Below, piece after piece: positions 1 to 8,560 of a stretch of 58,615 nucleotides of DNA (position 1 is the first letter of the stretch; every line of letters begins with the position of its first letter). The position numbers were made by a program, and so were the translations under genes. The stretch covers positions 1 through 58,615 of the forward strand of contig WHTP01000021.1 in NCBI GenBank assembly GCA_009377695.1. Direction: 5' to 3'. A model generated the notes under the pieces. That model ran no database searches and was not told the origin of the DNA. It was given only the letters and a program-made list of their open reading frames with translations. The DNA comes from Hyphomicrobiales bacterium. Lineage in GTDB: Bacteria; Pseudomonadota; Alphaproteobacteria; Rhizobiales; Xanthobacteraceae.

Positions 1-2
1 AG

Positions 3-200
3 AAGCGCTACGCGCAGTTCGACGATCGGCAATTCGATCTCGCGATGGAGGATATTCGGAAGATCACCCCTCGCGACCTCTTGCTCTCGCCGGCCGGCTT
101 CGAGAACGCAGAGCGCTTCAACATCGAAGCGGGCTTGTTGAAGCCGGAGGAGAAGCTCAAGGGCTACGACGATTTGTTCACGGATCAGTTCGTGCGGTGA
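3..200 (+). CDS. ABC transporter substrate-binding protein, C-terminal fragment (cut by window edge)
   Basis: The open frame runs in from the left edge and stops with TGA at 198-200, giving 65 residues that end LFTDQFVR. The lysine/glutamate-rich tail with 'GLLKPEEKLKGYDDLF' resembles the C-terminus of NMT1/THI5-type (SsuA-like) periplasmic binding proteins. No start, signal peptide or ligand pocket is visible, so the family call rests on the tail alone. The substrate cannot be inferred. A palindromic repeat follows 30 bases downstream. Confidence 0.4.
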   Translation, partial: KRYAQFDDRQFDLAMEDIRKITPRDLLLSPAGFENAERFNIEAGLLKPEEKLKGYDDLFTDQFVR

Positions 201-231
201 CGTCTTGCCGCCGCGAGCACACACTTAGACC

Positions 232-386
232 CGTCACCCTGAGGTGCGAGTGAAGCGAGCCACCGCAAGTCGGCTGTTGCCGACTTGCACATTTAGAATC
301 CAATCTCGGGTAAACCCGAGATTGGTGGGCGACGGCCCGGGCCGTGCATCCTTCGAGGGCCGCTTCGCGGCCGCCTCAGGATGACG
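232..386. repeat. REP-like palindrome (family A, copy 1) carrying a nested 69-bp insert
   Basis: Inverted ends CGTCACCCTGAGG (232-244) and CCTCAGGATGACGG (373-386) enclose an internal hairpin CCTTCGAGGGCCGCTTCGCGGCC. The first arm is interrupted at 260-328 by a unit that starts CCACC and ends GGTGG. The element ends 9 bases before the stop codon of the minus-strand gene that follows. Palindromes of this sort are common between genes in Bradyrhizobium relatives. Confidence 0.75.
260..328. repeat. Nested mini-element, copy 1: two hairpins bounded by CCACC/GGTGG
   Basis: The unit holds a hairpin with 8-bp stem CAAGTCGG/CCGACTTG, an A/T-rich linker and a second hairpin with stem AATCTCGGG/CCCGAGATT around TAAA. 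A second copy lies at 5281-5350. Between the copies the second stem changes from TCTCGGG/CCCGAGA to TGTCGGG/CCCGACA, a paired substitution that keeps the hairpin. Confidence 0.7.
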
Positions 387-395
387 GATCAAACA

Positions 396-1696
396 TCACC
401 CGTTCCCAACCACCCTGCCCCTGCACTCGCCAAATCCGATCTGTGCAAATCCATCGCGCCTGGCATAGGCCCGGAAGATCACCTCATCGCCGTCGTCGAG
501 GAAGCGCCGTGTCTCGCCGGACGGCAGCGTCGCCGGCTCGCGGCCGCCGCGCGTCAATTCGAGCATGCTGCCGACGCCATCCGGCGCCGAGATGGTGCCG
601 GTACCGATCAGGTCGGCCGCTTCAAGATTGCAACCGCCGCAGGTGTGGTGCGCGATCATCTGCGCGACGGTCCAGTAGAGGTGGCGCGCATTGCTCGCTG
701 CGAGGCGATATGGCGCCGCGCCGCTCGCCCGCATCGCTTCGGTGAGGATCGAGGCTTCGAGGTCAATGTCGAATGCGCCGGCGGCCTGGTCGCCATCGTC
801 CATCAGGTAGTCGAGCGGGTGCGGATCGCCGTCCGGCCGCGGCGCCTGTGCATCCCGAAACGGCGCCAGCGCCTCTGGCGTCACGACCCACGGCGACACT
901 GTCGAGGCGAAATTCTTGGCGAGGAACGGGCCGAGTGGCTGATACTCCCAGGCCTGGATGTCGCGCGCCGACCAGTCGTTGAGCAGGCAGAAGCCGGCGA
1001 TGTGATCGCTCGCCTTGCCGATCGGGACCGGCTCACCCAGCGCGTTGCCCGGCCCGATCCAGACGCCCATCTCCAGCTCATAGTCGAGATAGCGGCACGG
1101 ACCGAAGTCGGGCTCAGTTGCGGTTTGCGCTGGCCGCTTGGCCGCCGAACAGCGGTACCCGACACCCGGATCGATGACGCACGGGCGTGATAGGCGACCG
1201 GGATGTGCTTGTAATTCGGCAGCAGCGGATTGTCAGGCCGCAGCAGCCGTCCGGAATTGGTCGCATGATGGATGCCGGCATAGAAATCCGTGAAGTTGCC
1301 GATGCGCACCGGCAGATGCATCTCGCAATCGGCCGCCTTCGTCAGCAGTAGCGGCTTCATGCCCTCGACCTCCCGCCGCTCGGCCCCATTGGCATCGAGC
1401 AAGTCCGAAAGCCGCGCCCGCAGCGCGGCGCGCGGCCGCCCGCCGAGCGCGAACAAGCCGTTGAGCCGCGAGCCGCCTGCGGCCTCCGCCGCCCGCTTCG
1501 CTTCGCCGGAGAACAGGCCAGCTTCGCTCGCCATCTTGAGATCAAAAATCTCATCTCCGATGGCGACGCCGCCCCGCGGCCGTTCCCCGGGCTTGCTGTA
1601 GATGCCGAACGGCAGATTCTGGATCGGAAAGTCCGGATGGCCGTTGGCGCTCTCGACGAAGCTCCGGCGCTTCGCATCATGGGTTGCCTCGATCAT
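396..1696 (-). pseudogene. Fumarylacetoacetase (fumarylacetoacetate hydrolase), single-base frameshift
   Basis: Fumarylacetoacetase cleaves fumarylacetoacetate to fumarate and acetoacetate at the end of tyrosine/homogentisate catabolism. The N-terminal half reads from ATG at 1696 (Shine-Dalgarno GAGGGA) through NLPFGIYSKPG, DFYAGIHHATN and VRRPSGQRKP. The C-terminal half, in another frame, reads EPDFGPCRYLDYELEMGVWIGPGN, with the metal-site motif YELEMG, then DWSARDIQAWEYQPLGPF and RRFLDDGDEVIFR. The frames join near 1121-1123, where one extra C in a C-run would restore a protein of about 433 residues, the normal family length. Nothing else is damaged, so this is either a very recent mutation or an assembly error. 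The gene ends beside a palindromic repeat and faces away from the molybdenum enzyme gene. Confidence 0.85.
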
Positions 1697-1833
1697 CTAG
1701 TCCCTCGGCATGTCATGTCCTTCTCAGATCATCCAGTAGCACCAAATCCTGCAACAATGCACCGGAGATGACACCGCCTGGCGAGACGCGCTAAGTTTCC
1801 GCTGACTGCGATAACAGGGGAGGATGGTGGAGG

Positions 1834-4200
1834 GTGCATCGGTACGTGCCGCATTCAGAAATCAGCGGTGATACACACGCTCCCCTCGCCCGCCCGTCGC
1901 TGCGCGTGGAGGACGCGCCGCTGCTGCGCGGACGCGGGCGCTTTGTCGACGACATTGCGCTGCCGGGCCTGTTGCATGCGAGCTTCGTGCGCAGCCCGGT
2001 CGCCCATGCGCGGCTCAACGGCATTGACGCGAGCGCCGCACGCGCGCTCCCGGGCGTCCGCGCCGTGCTCACATATCGGGACTTGCGTCCCGTGATCGGA
2101 CACGATCGGATTCCGCTCGCGCTGCCGGTGGCGGCGATCCGGCAGCATGTCGATCCGTCATGGCTGGTGGAAAAGGAAATGTGCTTCGTCGGCGAGCCGG
2201 TCGCCGTTGTCATCGCGGAGAACCGTGCGACCGCCGAGGACGCCGCCAACCTGGTCGTGCTCGACTACGAAGAGCTGCCGGCGGTGACCGATCCGGTGGC
2301 GGCGCTTGTCGCCGGCGCGCCGAAGGCGCGGCTCGATTGCGCCGACAATCTTGTCGCACAGTGGGAGCTGAAATACGGGGACGCCGAGCGCGCCTTCGCA
2401 GGGGCTGCGCACCGGATCGCGCAGCGCTTTCGGATCCACAAGGGCGGCGGCCATTCGATCGAGACGCGCGCCGTGCTCGCCCGTTACGACGAGGCCGAGG
2501 ATCTGCTCACGGTCTGGGACGGGACCCAGATGCCGCACAAGGCCAAGCGCGTCATTGTCGACACTCTTGGTCTCGTGGAAAGCCAGGTGCGCGTGATCGC
2601 TCCGAATGTCGGCGGCGGCTTCGGGCCGAAGAACCCGTTCTATCCGGAAGAGCTGGTCGTGCCCGCAGTGGCCCGCCTCCTTGGCGCGCCGGTGAAGTGG
2701 ATCGAGGATCGCCGCGAGAGCTTCACCGCCACCAATCATGAGCGCGAGCAGGACTGGGATCTCGAGGCCGCCATCGACGCCGATGGCAAGCTTCTCGCGG
2801 TGCGCGGCAAGGTGCATCACGACCATGGCTCGGCGACGCCGTCCGGCTTGTCGACGGCGCAGAATTCAGCCACCAATTTCATTGGTCCTTACGTGCTGCC
2901 GGCGATCAACATCGCGTTCGTGGTGTGCCTTACGAATTTCACGCCCGCGACCTCGTCCCGCGGCGCCGGACGCCCGCAAGGCACCTATGTGATGGAGCGG
3001 CTGCTCGACCGCATCGCGGAGCGCCTGTCATTGCCGCGCGACGAAGTCCGCCGTCGCAATTTGATCGGGCCCGACCAGATGCCCTACGTGACCGAGGTGG
3101 TGACGCGCGACGGGCTGCCGATGACCTACGACAGCGGCGACTATCCGGAGTCGCAGCGCCGCGCGCTTGAGACTGCGCGCTGGAGCGACTTTCCGGCGCG
3201 GCAGGAGGCGGCGCGCCGCAAAGGACGCTTCATCGGGCTTGGACTGTCGAACTATGTCGAAGGCACCGGCCGCGGCCCGTTCGAGAGCGTGAGCGTCCGC
3301 ATCGGGCCATCCGGCAAGATCGTGGTCGCAACCGGCGCCACCGATCAAGGCCAGGGCACCCACACCATGCTGGCGCAGCTTGCCGCCGAGGCATTCGGCG
3401 TGACGGCCGACCGTGTGCAAGTGGTCGCCGGCGATACCGCCGCCTCTCCGCTCGGCCACGGCGCCTATGCCAGTCGCCAGGCGGTCACCGCAGGCAATGC
3501 GCTGCACATTGCATCGTGCCTGGTGGCCGACAAGGCGAAGCAGGTCGCATCCGCCATGCTCGAAGTCTCAACCGACGATCTTGAACTCGCCGATGGCGAG
3601 GTGCGCGTGCGCGGCGTGCCCGGCATGAAGAAGAGTCTCGGCGAGATTGCCCATGCACTGAGCGGCGTCGCAGGCTTCTCGCTGCCCGCCGGGGAGACCC
3701 CAGGACTGGCGGCGTCCAACGATTTCATCCCGCCGGCCATTACCTACACCAATGGCACGCATGTCTGCGAGGTCGAGATTGATCCCGACACCGGACATAT
3801 TCGCTTGCTGCGCTACATCGTCGTGCACGACTGCGGACGCATGATCAGCCCGATGATGGTGGAGGGACAGGTGCACGGTGCGGTCGCGCACGGCGTCGGC
3901 GCAACACTCTACGAATGGATGCGCTATGATGCGTCCGGCCAGCCGCAGACCGTCACTCTGGCGGACTACATGCTGCCGACGTCCGACACGATGCCGCCGA
4001 TCGAGATCCACCATATGGAATCGCCGACGCCGCTCAATCCGCTTGGGGTCAAAGGCGCGGCCGAAAGCGGCACGATCGGGGCGCCGGCCGCGATCGTCTC
4101 CGCCATCGAGGATGCTCTGAAGCCCTTGGGCGTCCGCATCAACGACTTGCCAGTGACGCCCGAGCGGCTGCTGGCCTTGATACAATCCGCGCAGCGATAG
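1834..4200 (+). CDS. Xanthine dehydrogenase family protein, molybdopterin-binding (large) subunit, orphan
   Basis: This is a 788-residue molybdenum cofactor subunit of the xanthine/aldehyde oxidase family, which hydroxylates carbon centres using water. The N-terminal domain begins VEDAPLLRGRGRFVDD; the cofactor loop GGGFG is at residues 260-264, the active-site loop SSRGAGRPQG at 374-383 and the catalytic glutamate E744 in GVKGAAESG. The loop lacks the VAYRCSFR signature of carbon monoxide dehydrogenase, so an aldehyde or heteroaromatic substrate is more likely. The start is GTG at 1834, with AGGGGAGG 11 bases upstream. No 2Fe-2S or FAD subunit gene is adjacent, which is unusual because this subunit alone cannot pass electrons on. 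An oxidoreductase gene follows after 18 bases. Confidence 0.88.
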   Translation: MHRYVPHSEISGDTHAPLARPSLRVEDAPLLRGRGRFVDDIALPGLLHASFVRSPVAHARLNGIDASAARALPGVRAVLTYRDLRPVIGHDRIPLALPVAAIRQHVDPSWLVEKEMCFVGEPVAVVIAENRATAEDAANLVVLDYEELPAVTDPVAALVAGAPKARLDCADNLVAQWELKYGDAERAFAGAAHRIAQRFRIHKGGGHSIETRAVLARYDEAEDLLTVWDGTQMPHKAKRVIVDTLGLVESQVRVIAPNVGGGFGPKNPFYPEELVVPAVARLLGAPVKWIEDRRESFTATNHEREQDWDLEAAIDADGKLLAVRGKVHHDHGSATPSGLSTAQNSATNFIGPYVLPAINIAFVVCLTNFTPATSSRGAGRPQGTYVMERLLDRIAERLSLPRDEVRRRNLIGPDQMPYVTEVVTRDGLPMTYDSGDYPESQRRALETARWSDFPARQEAARRKGRFIGLGLSNYVEGTGRGPFESVSVRIGPSGKIVVATGATDQGQGTHTMLAQLAAEAFGVTADRVQVVAGDTAASPLGHGAYASRQAVTAGNALHIASCLVADKAKQVASAMLEVSTDDLELADGEVRVRGVPGMKKSLGEIAHALSGVAGFSLPAGETPGLAASNDFIPPAITYTNGTHVCEVEIDPDTGHIRLLRYIVVHDCGRMISPMMVEGQVHGAVAHGVGATLYEWMRYDASGQPQTVTLADYMLPTSDTMPPIEIHHMESPTPLNPLGVKGAAESGTIGAPAAIVSAIEDALKPLGVRINDLPVTPERLLALIQSAQR

Positions 4201-4218
4201 ACATTCAGGAGGAATGGA

Positions 4219-5190
4219 ATGAGAGCCGCAGTATTGGGCGAGAATGGCGTCGAGATCCGCGACCTGCCGAAACCCGCGCCGAAGCCGAGCGAGATCCTGA
4301 TCCGCGTGCGGGCGACGAGCCTCAACCGCGCCGACTTGAGCGTCGCATCGGGCCATCAGCACGGCCGCGTTGGCGGCGTCGGTGCACGGCTCGGGCTTGA
4401 ATGCGCCGGCGAAGTCGAGGCGGTCGGCAGCGCCGTGAAGGGTTTCAAGTCCGGTGACCGCGTGATGGCGGCGGCCGCGGGCGGCTATGCCGAATACGTC
4501 GCCACCGACGAACACCGCGCGACGCGCATTCCGGCGAACAACATGACCTACGAACAGGCCGCCTGCTTCCCGGTCGCGCTGCAAACCATGCACAACGCCA
4601 TCGTCACGGCCGGACGCTTCAAGGCCGGCGAGACGCTGCTGATCCAGGGCGCGAGCTCCGGCGTCGGGCTGATGGGGATGCAGATCGGCAAGCTCAAGGG
4701 CGCATCGCTGGTGATCGGGACCTCGACCCATGCGGGCCGCCGCGCGCGGCTCAAGGAATACGGCTGCGACCTCGCGATCGATACTACCGATCCGACGTGG
4801 CCGGAGCAGGTAAAGAAGGCGACCGGAGACAAGGGCGTCAATCTGATCGTCGACATGGTGTCGGGCAAGACTGTGAATCAGAACTTCGAAGCGGCAGCGC
4901 TCCTCGGACGCATCGTCAATGTCGGCCGCCTCGGCGGACAGAAAGGCGAGATCAATTTCGACCTGCATGCCCTCAAGCGGCTCGACTATATCGGCGTCAC
5001 GAACCGCACCCGCACGCAGGACGAGTTGAACGAGGTCACGCGGCTGATGCGCGAGGATCTCTGGCCAGCGGTCGAGGCCGGCAAGCTGTCATTGCCGATC
5101 GACAAGAGCTTCCCGCTCGACCAGGTCGCGGACGCGCTTTCGATGATGAAGGCGAACCAGCACTTCGGGAAGATCGTGCTGACGATGTAG
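4219..5190 (+). CDS. Zinc-free medium-chain NAD(P)H:quinone oxidoreductase family protein
   Basis: The 323-residue product is a medium-chain reductase of the zeta-crystallin/quinone oxidoreductase type, which moves hydride between NADPH and quinones or enones. A GroES-like N-terminal domain (ILIRVRATSLNRADL, GLECAGEVEAVG) is followed by a Rossmann fold with GASSGVGLMGMQ near residue 145 and IDTTDPTWPEQV; the C-terminus ends HFGKIVLTM, typical of the family. The structural zinc cysteine cluster is absent. ATG 4219 has AGGAGG 7 bases upstream. It lies 18 bases after the molybdenum subunit and is probably co-transcribed with it, so it may use the product of that enzyme. Confidence 0.85.
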   Translation: MRAAVLGENGVEIRDLPKPAPKPSEILIRVRATSLNRADLSVASGHQHGRVGGVGARLGLECAGEVEAVGSAVKGFKSGDRVMAAAAGGYAEYVATDEHRATRIPANNMTYEQAACFPVALQTMHNAIVTAGRFKAGETLLIQGASSGVGLMGMQIGKLKGASLVIGTSTHAGRRARLKEYGCDLAIDTTDPTWPEQVKKATGDKGVNLIVDMVSGKTVNQNFEAAALLGRIVNVGRLGGQKGEINFDLHALKRLDYIGVTNRTRTQDELNEVTRLMREDLWPAVEAGKLSLPIDKSFPLDQVADALSMMKANQHFGKIVLTM

Positions 5191-5212
5191 CCACATGTGG
5201 GCTCTCTCTCGG

Positions 5213-5367
5213 CCTCATGGTGAGGGCGTCGCATAGCGACGCGTCTCGAACCATGGGGCCGCCCCATCCTTCGAGACCCGCCACCCAAGTCGGCTACAGC
5301 CGACTTGGGCAGTTAAACTTGCCAATGTCGGGCAAACCCGACATTGGTGGCGCACCTCAGGATGAGG
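5213..5367. repeat. REP-like palindrome (family A, copy 2) with nested 70-bp insert
   Basis: The arm CCTCATGGTGAGG (5213-5225) and the terminal CCTCAGGATGAGG (5355-5367) flank a CCTTCGAGAC inner arm. The nested unit at 5281-5350 sits exactly where the hairpin loop would be. The element lies between convergent genes, whose stop codons are at 5188-5190 and 5391-5393. Confidence 0.7.
5281..5350. repeat. Nested mini-element, copy 2
   Basis: It has the same plan as 260-328: CCACC, a hairpin with stem CAAGTCGG/CCGACTTG (loop CTACAG here), a linker of different sequence, a second hairpin ATGTCGGG/CCCGACAT, then GGTGG. The linker has drifted while both stems are kept. Confidence 0.7.
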
Positions 5368-5390
5368 CGGAGCGAGAACGGCGACTGTCG

Positions 5391-6524
5391 TCAAAATGCC
5401 GCCGCCAAAGCCTTGGCGCCGGGCTGCTGCGACAGGCGGTCCATGATGCCGTTCATTTCCGCGTAGAGCGCCGCGACCGTTCTGGTGCGGCGCGCGATGC
5501 CGTTGCGCTCATAGCCGCCGCGCTGGAAGAAGTTCGAGGTCGGCACCCGCTCGCGCAACGAGTGCGGCATGGTGACAAGATCGATGCCGTTGCCGTCACC
5601 GGTGAGGTTCATCATCTCGAGCTCAGCCGCGGTCAAACGTGCAGAGTGCCCCTTCATCTGCGCGAACTTGACCGAGTTCACGAGCTTCTGCACTTGCAAC
5701 AGCGGGCCGAAATCGCGGTCTAGCACCGCCGCATGGATGCCCATGCCGCCGCGCGTCTTGGCGAGCTTGCCATGCTCGCCCCACCGGTTCGGCACCGTTC
5801 GGCTGAATGCGATCATGCGCCGAAGGTGCGCGACCTTGCTGTCTGCAACATCCCGCGCGCGTAGCGCGTGCAGGAACCGGTCGCCATAGCCGGCGAGCAG
5901 GCTCACGCTGTTGGTGGTGAGAAGCTGGTTGTAACCGATGGCGGTCGAGATCGCGCGCGCGTTCGGGCGCGGATGCGTGAGGCCCGACTGCACATCGTAG
6001 GTTCCGTTGCCGCCAGTCTCGAACGCATAGATGCGCACGATTTGCTCGCGCGTCAGGCCGGCGGCCTTCGCCGCTCTGGCATAGGCACGCTTGAAATCGA
6101 GATCACTCGCAGGCCGCTGTGGCGCGAAGCGGTAGTGGTCGGCGGCGGCCTTCAAGAAATCGGCGACCACCGGGATCGGCGCGCGTGGCGGCCTGGTGGG
6201 ATCAGGCTCTGCATCCGGATCCTTGGGCCGCGGCGGGCCGGTGTAGACCGGCGGCTGCGTCAGCACATAATCGTTGAGCCCGATCGGCTCGCCCTTGCGG
6301 CGCTTGGCGAAACGAGTGCGGCGCTTGTCCGAGATCGCGGTCCAGTAGGCACTGGCCTCGGCCTCGTAGGCGTTGCGCGCGCGCGTATAGGCCGCGAGCC
6401 GCGCTTCATAGCTTGCGCCCGATGGCGTTTGGTTTGCGATACGCTGGGCATGTGACGGCTCGGCCGCGACCGTGAGCGCGGCGGCAACCAGGCAAGCCGA
6501 TAATGAAAAAGCGAAACGATGCAT
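5391..6524 (-). CDS. Secreted lytic-transglycosylase-like protein of unknown function
   Basis: The 377-residue protein starts with a clear signal peptide (hydrophobic run in residues 4-20, likely cleavage after SHAQ), so it is exported. A charged proline-rich region (PPRPKDPDAEPDPTRPPRAP) leads into a globular part with IVRIYAFETGGNGTYDVQSG and AISTAIGYNQLL. The glutamate in a 'YAFETGG' context followed by 'IGYNQL' resembles the catalytic glutamate and downstream motif of lysozyme-fold lytic transglycosylases, which cut peptidoglycan. The match is motif-level only. It is a single gene, with a 430-base non-coding stretch upstream that probably holds its promoter. Confidence 0.6.
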   Translation of the reverse strand: MHRFAFSLSACLVAAALTVAAEPSHAQRIANQTPSGASYEARLAAYTRARNAYEAEASAYWTAISDKRRTRFAKRRKGEPIGLNDYVLTQPPVYTGPPRPKDPDAEPDPTRPPRAPIPVVADFLKAAADHYRFAPQRPASDLDFKRAYARAAKAAGLTREQIVRIYAFETGGNGTYDVQSGLTHPRPNARAISTAIGYNQLLTTNSVSLLAGYGDRFLHALRARDVADSKVAHLRRMIAFSRTVPNRWGEHGKLAKTRGGMGIHAAVLDRDFGPLLQVQKLVNSVKFAQMKGHSARLTAAELEMMNLTGDGNGIDLVTMPHSLRERVPTSNFFQRGGYERNGIARRTRTVAALYAEMNGIMDRLSQQPGAKALAAAF

Positions 6525-6791
6525 GTCGTGTCCCCGCGGCCGCCCTTCCCACCGGGCGGTCCCTCAAGAACGGCAGATGGTCGTCAACATCTTCTTAACG
6601 CCACCCGCTCCGTATCCCGCCATGGCAGCGTACAACATACACGCTCGTGGCGCGGAATCGTGGTCGCGCCGTGACAAAACGGCTGTAAACGCGGCCTGTG
6701 CGCGCCCTGCCGGGTCAGGCGCGACTTTCGATCGCACCGCCCGACCATCATTCCGGACGCCGCTTTGGCGGAGACGAGCCGACAGTGCAAT
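6525..6791. other. Intergenic stretch with no recognised feature
   Basis: This 267-base stretch precedes the secreted protein gene (minus strand). It contains no conserved frame, RNA gene or strong palindrome that I can support. It probably holds the promoter of the downstream minus-strand gene, but no convincing -35/-10 pair could be chosen. The rest of the gap to 6959 is a CTAG-bounded repeat. Confidence 0.5.
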
Positions 6792-6959
6792 CTAGTGGAG
6801 TGGATTTGACATTCGCTACCCCGTTGACCGCAGACTCCCAAAGCGAATGTCAAATCCAAAACTCCACCAGCAGCTTATATTTGCTAGTGGTCCTTTGATT
6901 CTAACATTCGCAAAGTCGCCTGCTGAGAAGGGATGCGAATGTTAGAATCGGACCACTAG
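6792..6959. repeat. CTAG-bounded double-hairpin element (family D, copy 1)
   Basis: CTAG occurs at 6792-6795, 6884-6887 and 6956-6959. The left half folds on GGATTTGACATTCGCT / AGCGAATGTCAAATCC with TGGAGT/ACTCCA feet. The right half folds on TGATTCTAACATTCGCA / TGCGAATGTTAGAATC with GTGGTCC/GGACCAC feet. The terminal CTAG contains the TAG stop codon of the aldehyde dehydrogenase gene (6956-6958). The plan matches 36612-36777 and 55213-55379, but the stem sequences differ. Confidence 0.75.
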
Positions 6960-8395
6960 GGTGTCACCCGCATCCCGGTGAACTTCCACTGCGACAATTC
7001 CTCCATGGCGTAACGCACGCCCTCGCGGCCGAAGCCCGACGATCCGACGCCGCCGAACGGATACACGTCCAGGCGGAAGCGACTGGCGTCGTTGATCCAC
7101 ATCGAGCCGACGCGCAGTTGCTTGGACACCTTGAACGCAGTTTCGAGGCTCTTGGTGAAGCAGGCGCCCTGCAGGCCGAATTCCGAAGAATTCGCCAGCG
7201 CGATCGCCGCGTCCACATTGTCGACCGGCTGCACGACCACCACCGGACCGAACGCCTCCTCACCCATCAGCCGCGCATTCGGCGGCGCGTCGGCCACGAT
7301 CGCCGGGCCGAGGATGCAGCCGTTGCGCTCGGGCTTGCGCACGAGCTTGGCACCCTTCGCGACCGCGTCGGATACCATTGCCTCGACGCGATCGGCGGCC
7401 TCCCGGCTCACCATCGGGCCGACATCGATTGCGGCATCGTCGGGATTGCCGACCTTGAGCTTGTTGGCGGCCGCGACGAACAGCTCGAGAAACTTTTCAT
7501 ACGCCGCGCGCTCGACGATCACGCGCTGAGCCGAGATACATTGCTGGCCGCTCGCCTCGAATCCGGCGCCCGCGATGCGGGTCGCGGCATCCGCGAGATC
7601 GGCATCGGCACAGACGATGTTGGCGGCATTCGATCCGAGTTCACCGACGAATTTCTTGGCGCCGGCGGCGCGCGCAAGCTCGTTGCCGGCAGCGGTCGAG
7701 CCGGTCACAGTGACTGCCGAGACGAGAGGATGCGCGACCAGGAGCTGCGCGGTCTGCCGGCCGCCCGGCACCACGTTGAACAGCCCGTCGGGGACGCCCG
7801 CCTTTTTTACCGCCTCCGCGATGAGGAGCGCCACCTCGGTGCCGGGCGGCGACGGCTTCACCACCACCGCATTGCCGACAGCCAGCGCCGGCGCGACCTT
7901 CTGCACCAGGAGGTTCACCGGTCCGTTGAACGGCGTGATCGCGGCGACCACACCATACGGGATGCGCGTCGTGAAGCCGAAGCGGCCGGCGCCGGTCGGC
8001 GCCACGTCGAGCGGCAGCACCTCGCCGTTCATGTGCGGAAGCTGCGCGGCGACGGCGCGGATGAACGCCCCTGCCCGCTTCGCCTCGAAGGTGGCTGCGC
8101 GGCGCGGCTTGCCGATGTCGCGGATCAGCGATTTGACCAGCTCGACCCCGATCTTGTCGATGGCATCGGCGGCGGCATTGAGCCATTCGAGCCGCTTCGC
8201 CACCGTCGCGTCGATGTGCTTCATGTAGGCGCCGTGGGCGTGCTTGACGGCGGCGTCGATGATGGCGGCGTCGGACTCGACGATCTGCGACGCGGAGGTC
8301 TCGTCGATCGGTGACACCAGCGGCGAGAACTTGGTGTCGGCCGCGACGGCCGCCGCCCCGCCGATCCAGGGCAGATGCCGGATGGGTGCATTCAT
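6956..8395 (-). CDS. NAD(P)+-dependent aldehyde dehydrogenase
   Basis: This is a 479-residue member of the aldehyde dehydrogenase superfamily, which oxidises an aldehyde to its acid. Seen in order: the cofactor-binding region FTTRIPYGVVAAITPFNGPVN, the general-base glutamate in VGELGSNAANIV (about residue 250), the nucleophilic cysteine in GQQCISAQRV (about 284) and EEAFGPVVVV near the C-terminus. ATG 8395 was chosen because AAGGAGAG precedes it at normal spacing; longer in-frame starts add an unrelated glycine-rich leader. Its stop codon TAG lies inside the terminal CTAG of a palindromic element. The substrate is not evident; semialdehydes or aromatic aldehydes would suit this neighbourhood. 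Confidence 0.9.
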   Translation of the reverse strand: MNAPIRHLPWIGGAAAVAADTKFSPLVSPIDETSASQIVESDAAIIDAAVKHAHGAYMKHIDATVAKRLEWLNAAADAIDKIGVELVKSLIRDIGKPRRAATFEAKRAGAFIRAVAAQLPHMNGEVLPLDVAPTGAGRFGFTTRIPYGVVAAITPFNGPVNLLVQKVAPALAVGNAVVVKPSPPGTEVALLIAEAVKKAGVPDGLFNVVPGGRQTAQLLVAHPLVSAVTVTGSTAAGNELARAAGAKKFVGELGSNAANIVCADADLADAATRIAGAGFEASGQQCISAQRVIVERAAYEKFLELFVAAANKLKVGNPDDAAIDVGPMVSREAADRVEAMVSDAVAKGAKLVRKPERNGCILGPAIVADAPPNARLMGEEAFGPVVVVQPVDNVDAAIALANSSEFGLQGACFTKSLETAFKVSKQLRVGSMWINDASRFRLDVYPFGGVGSSGFGREGVRYAMEELSQWKFTGMRVTP

Positions 8396-8560
8396 GGGGA
8401 ACTCTCCTTGTACTTGCGGCAGCACGCCGCCGTCCTCTTTACAATCGCGGCGGGCAGGCCCGCCGTCTTCGGCCATTCCTTAGCGCATTGCAGCCCCGAT
8501 GTGGACAGCGGCAACACGTCCTTCTAACTTTTCGCAGGATATGGGGTTCGGGAGCATGGC

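Noticed and set aside
396-1696. Programmed frameshift in the fumarylacetoacetase gene
   Set aside because: The site has no slippery heptamer or downstream stem, and the family is not known to use recoding.
1834-4200. Carbon monoxide dehydrogenase large subunit
   Set aside because: The loop reads SSRGAGRPQG, not VAYRCSFR, so only the wider xanthine dehydrogenase family is supported.
3568-4968. A 466-codon minus-strand open frame across two plus-strand genes
   Set aside because: It spans the boundary of two well-supported genes and has no family motif; it is a composition artefact.
8396-8476. N-terminal extension of the aldehyde dehydrogenase to 8476
   Set aside because: The leader has no family similarity, and a good ribosome site precedes the ATG at 8395.
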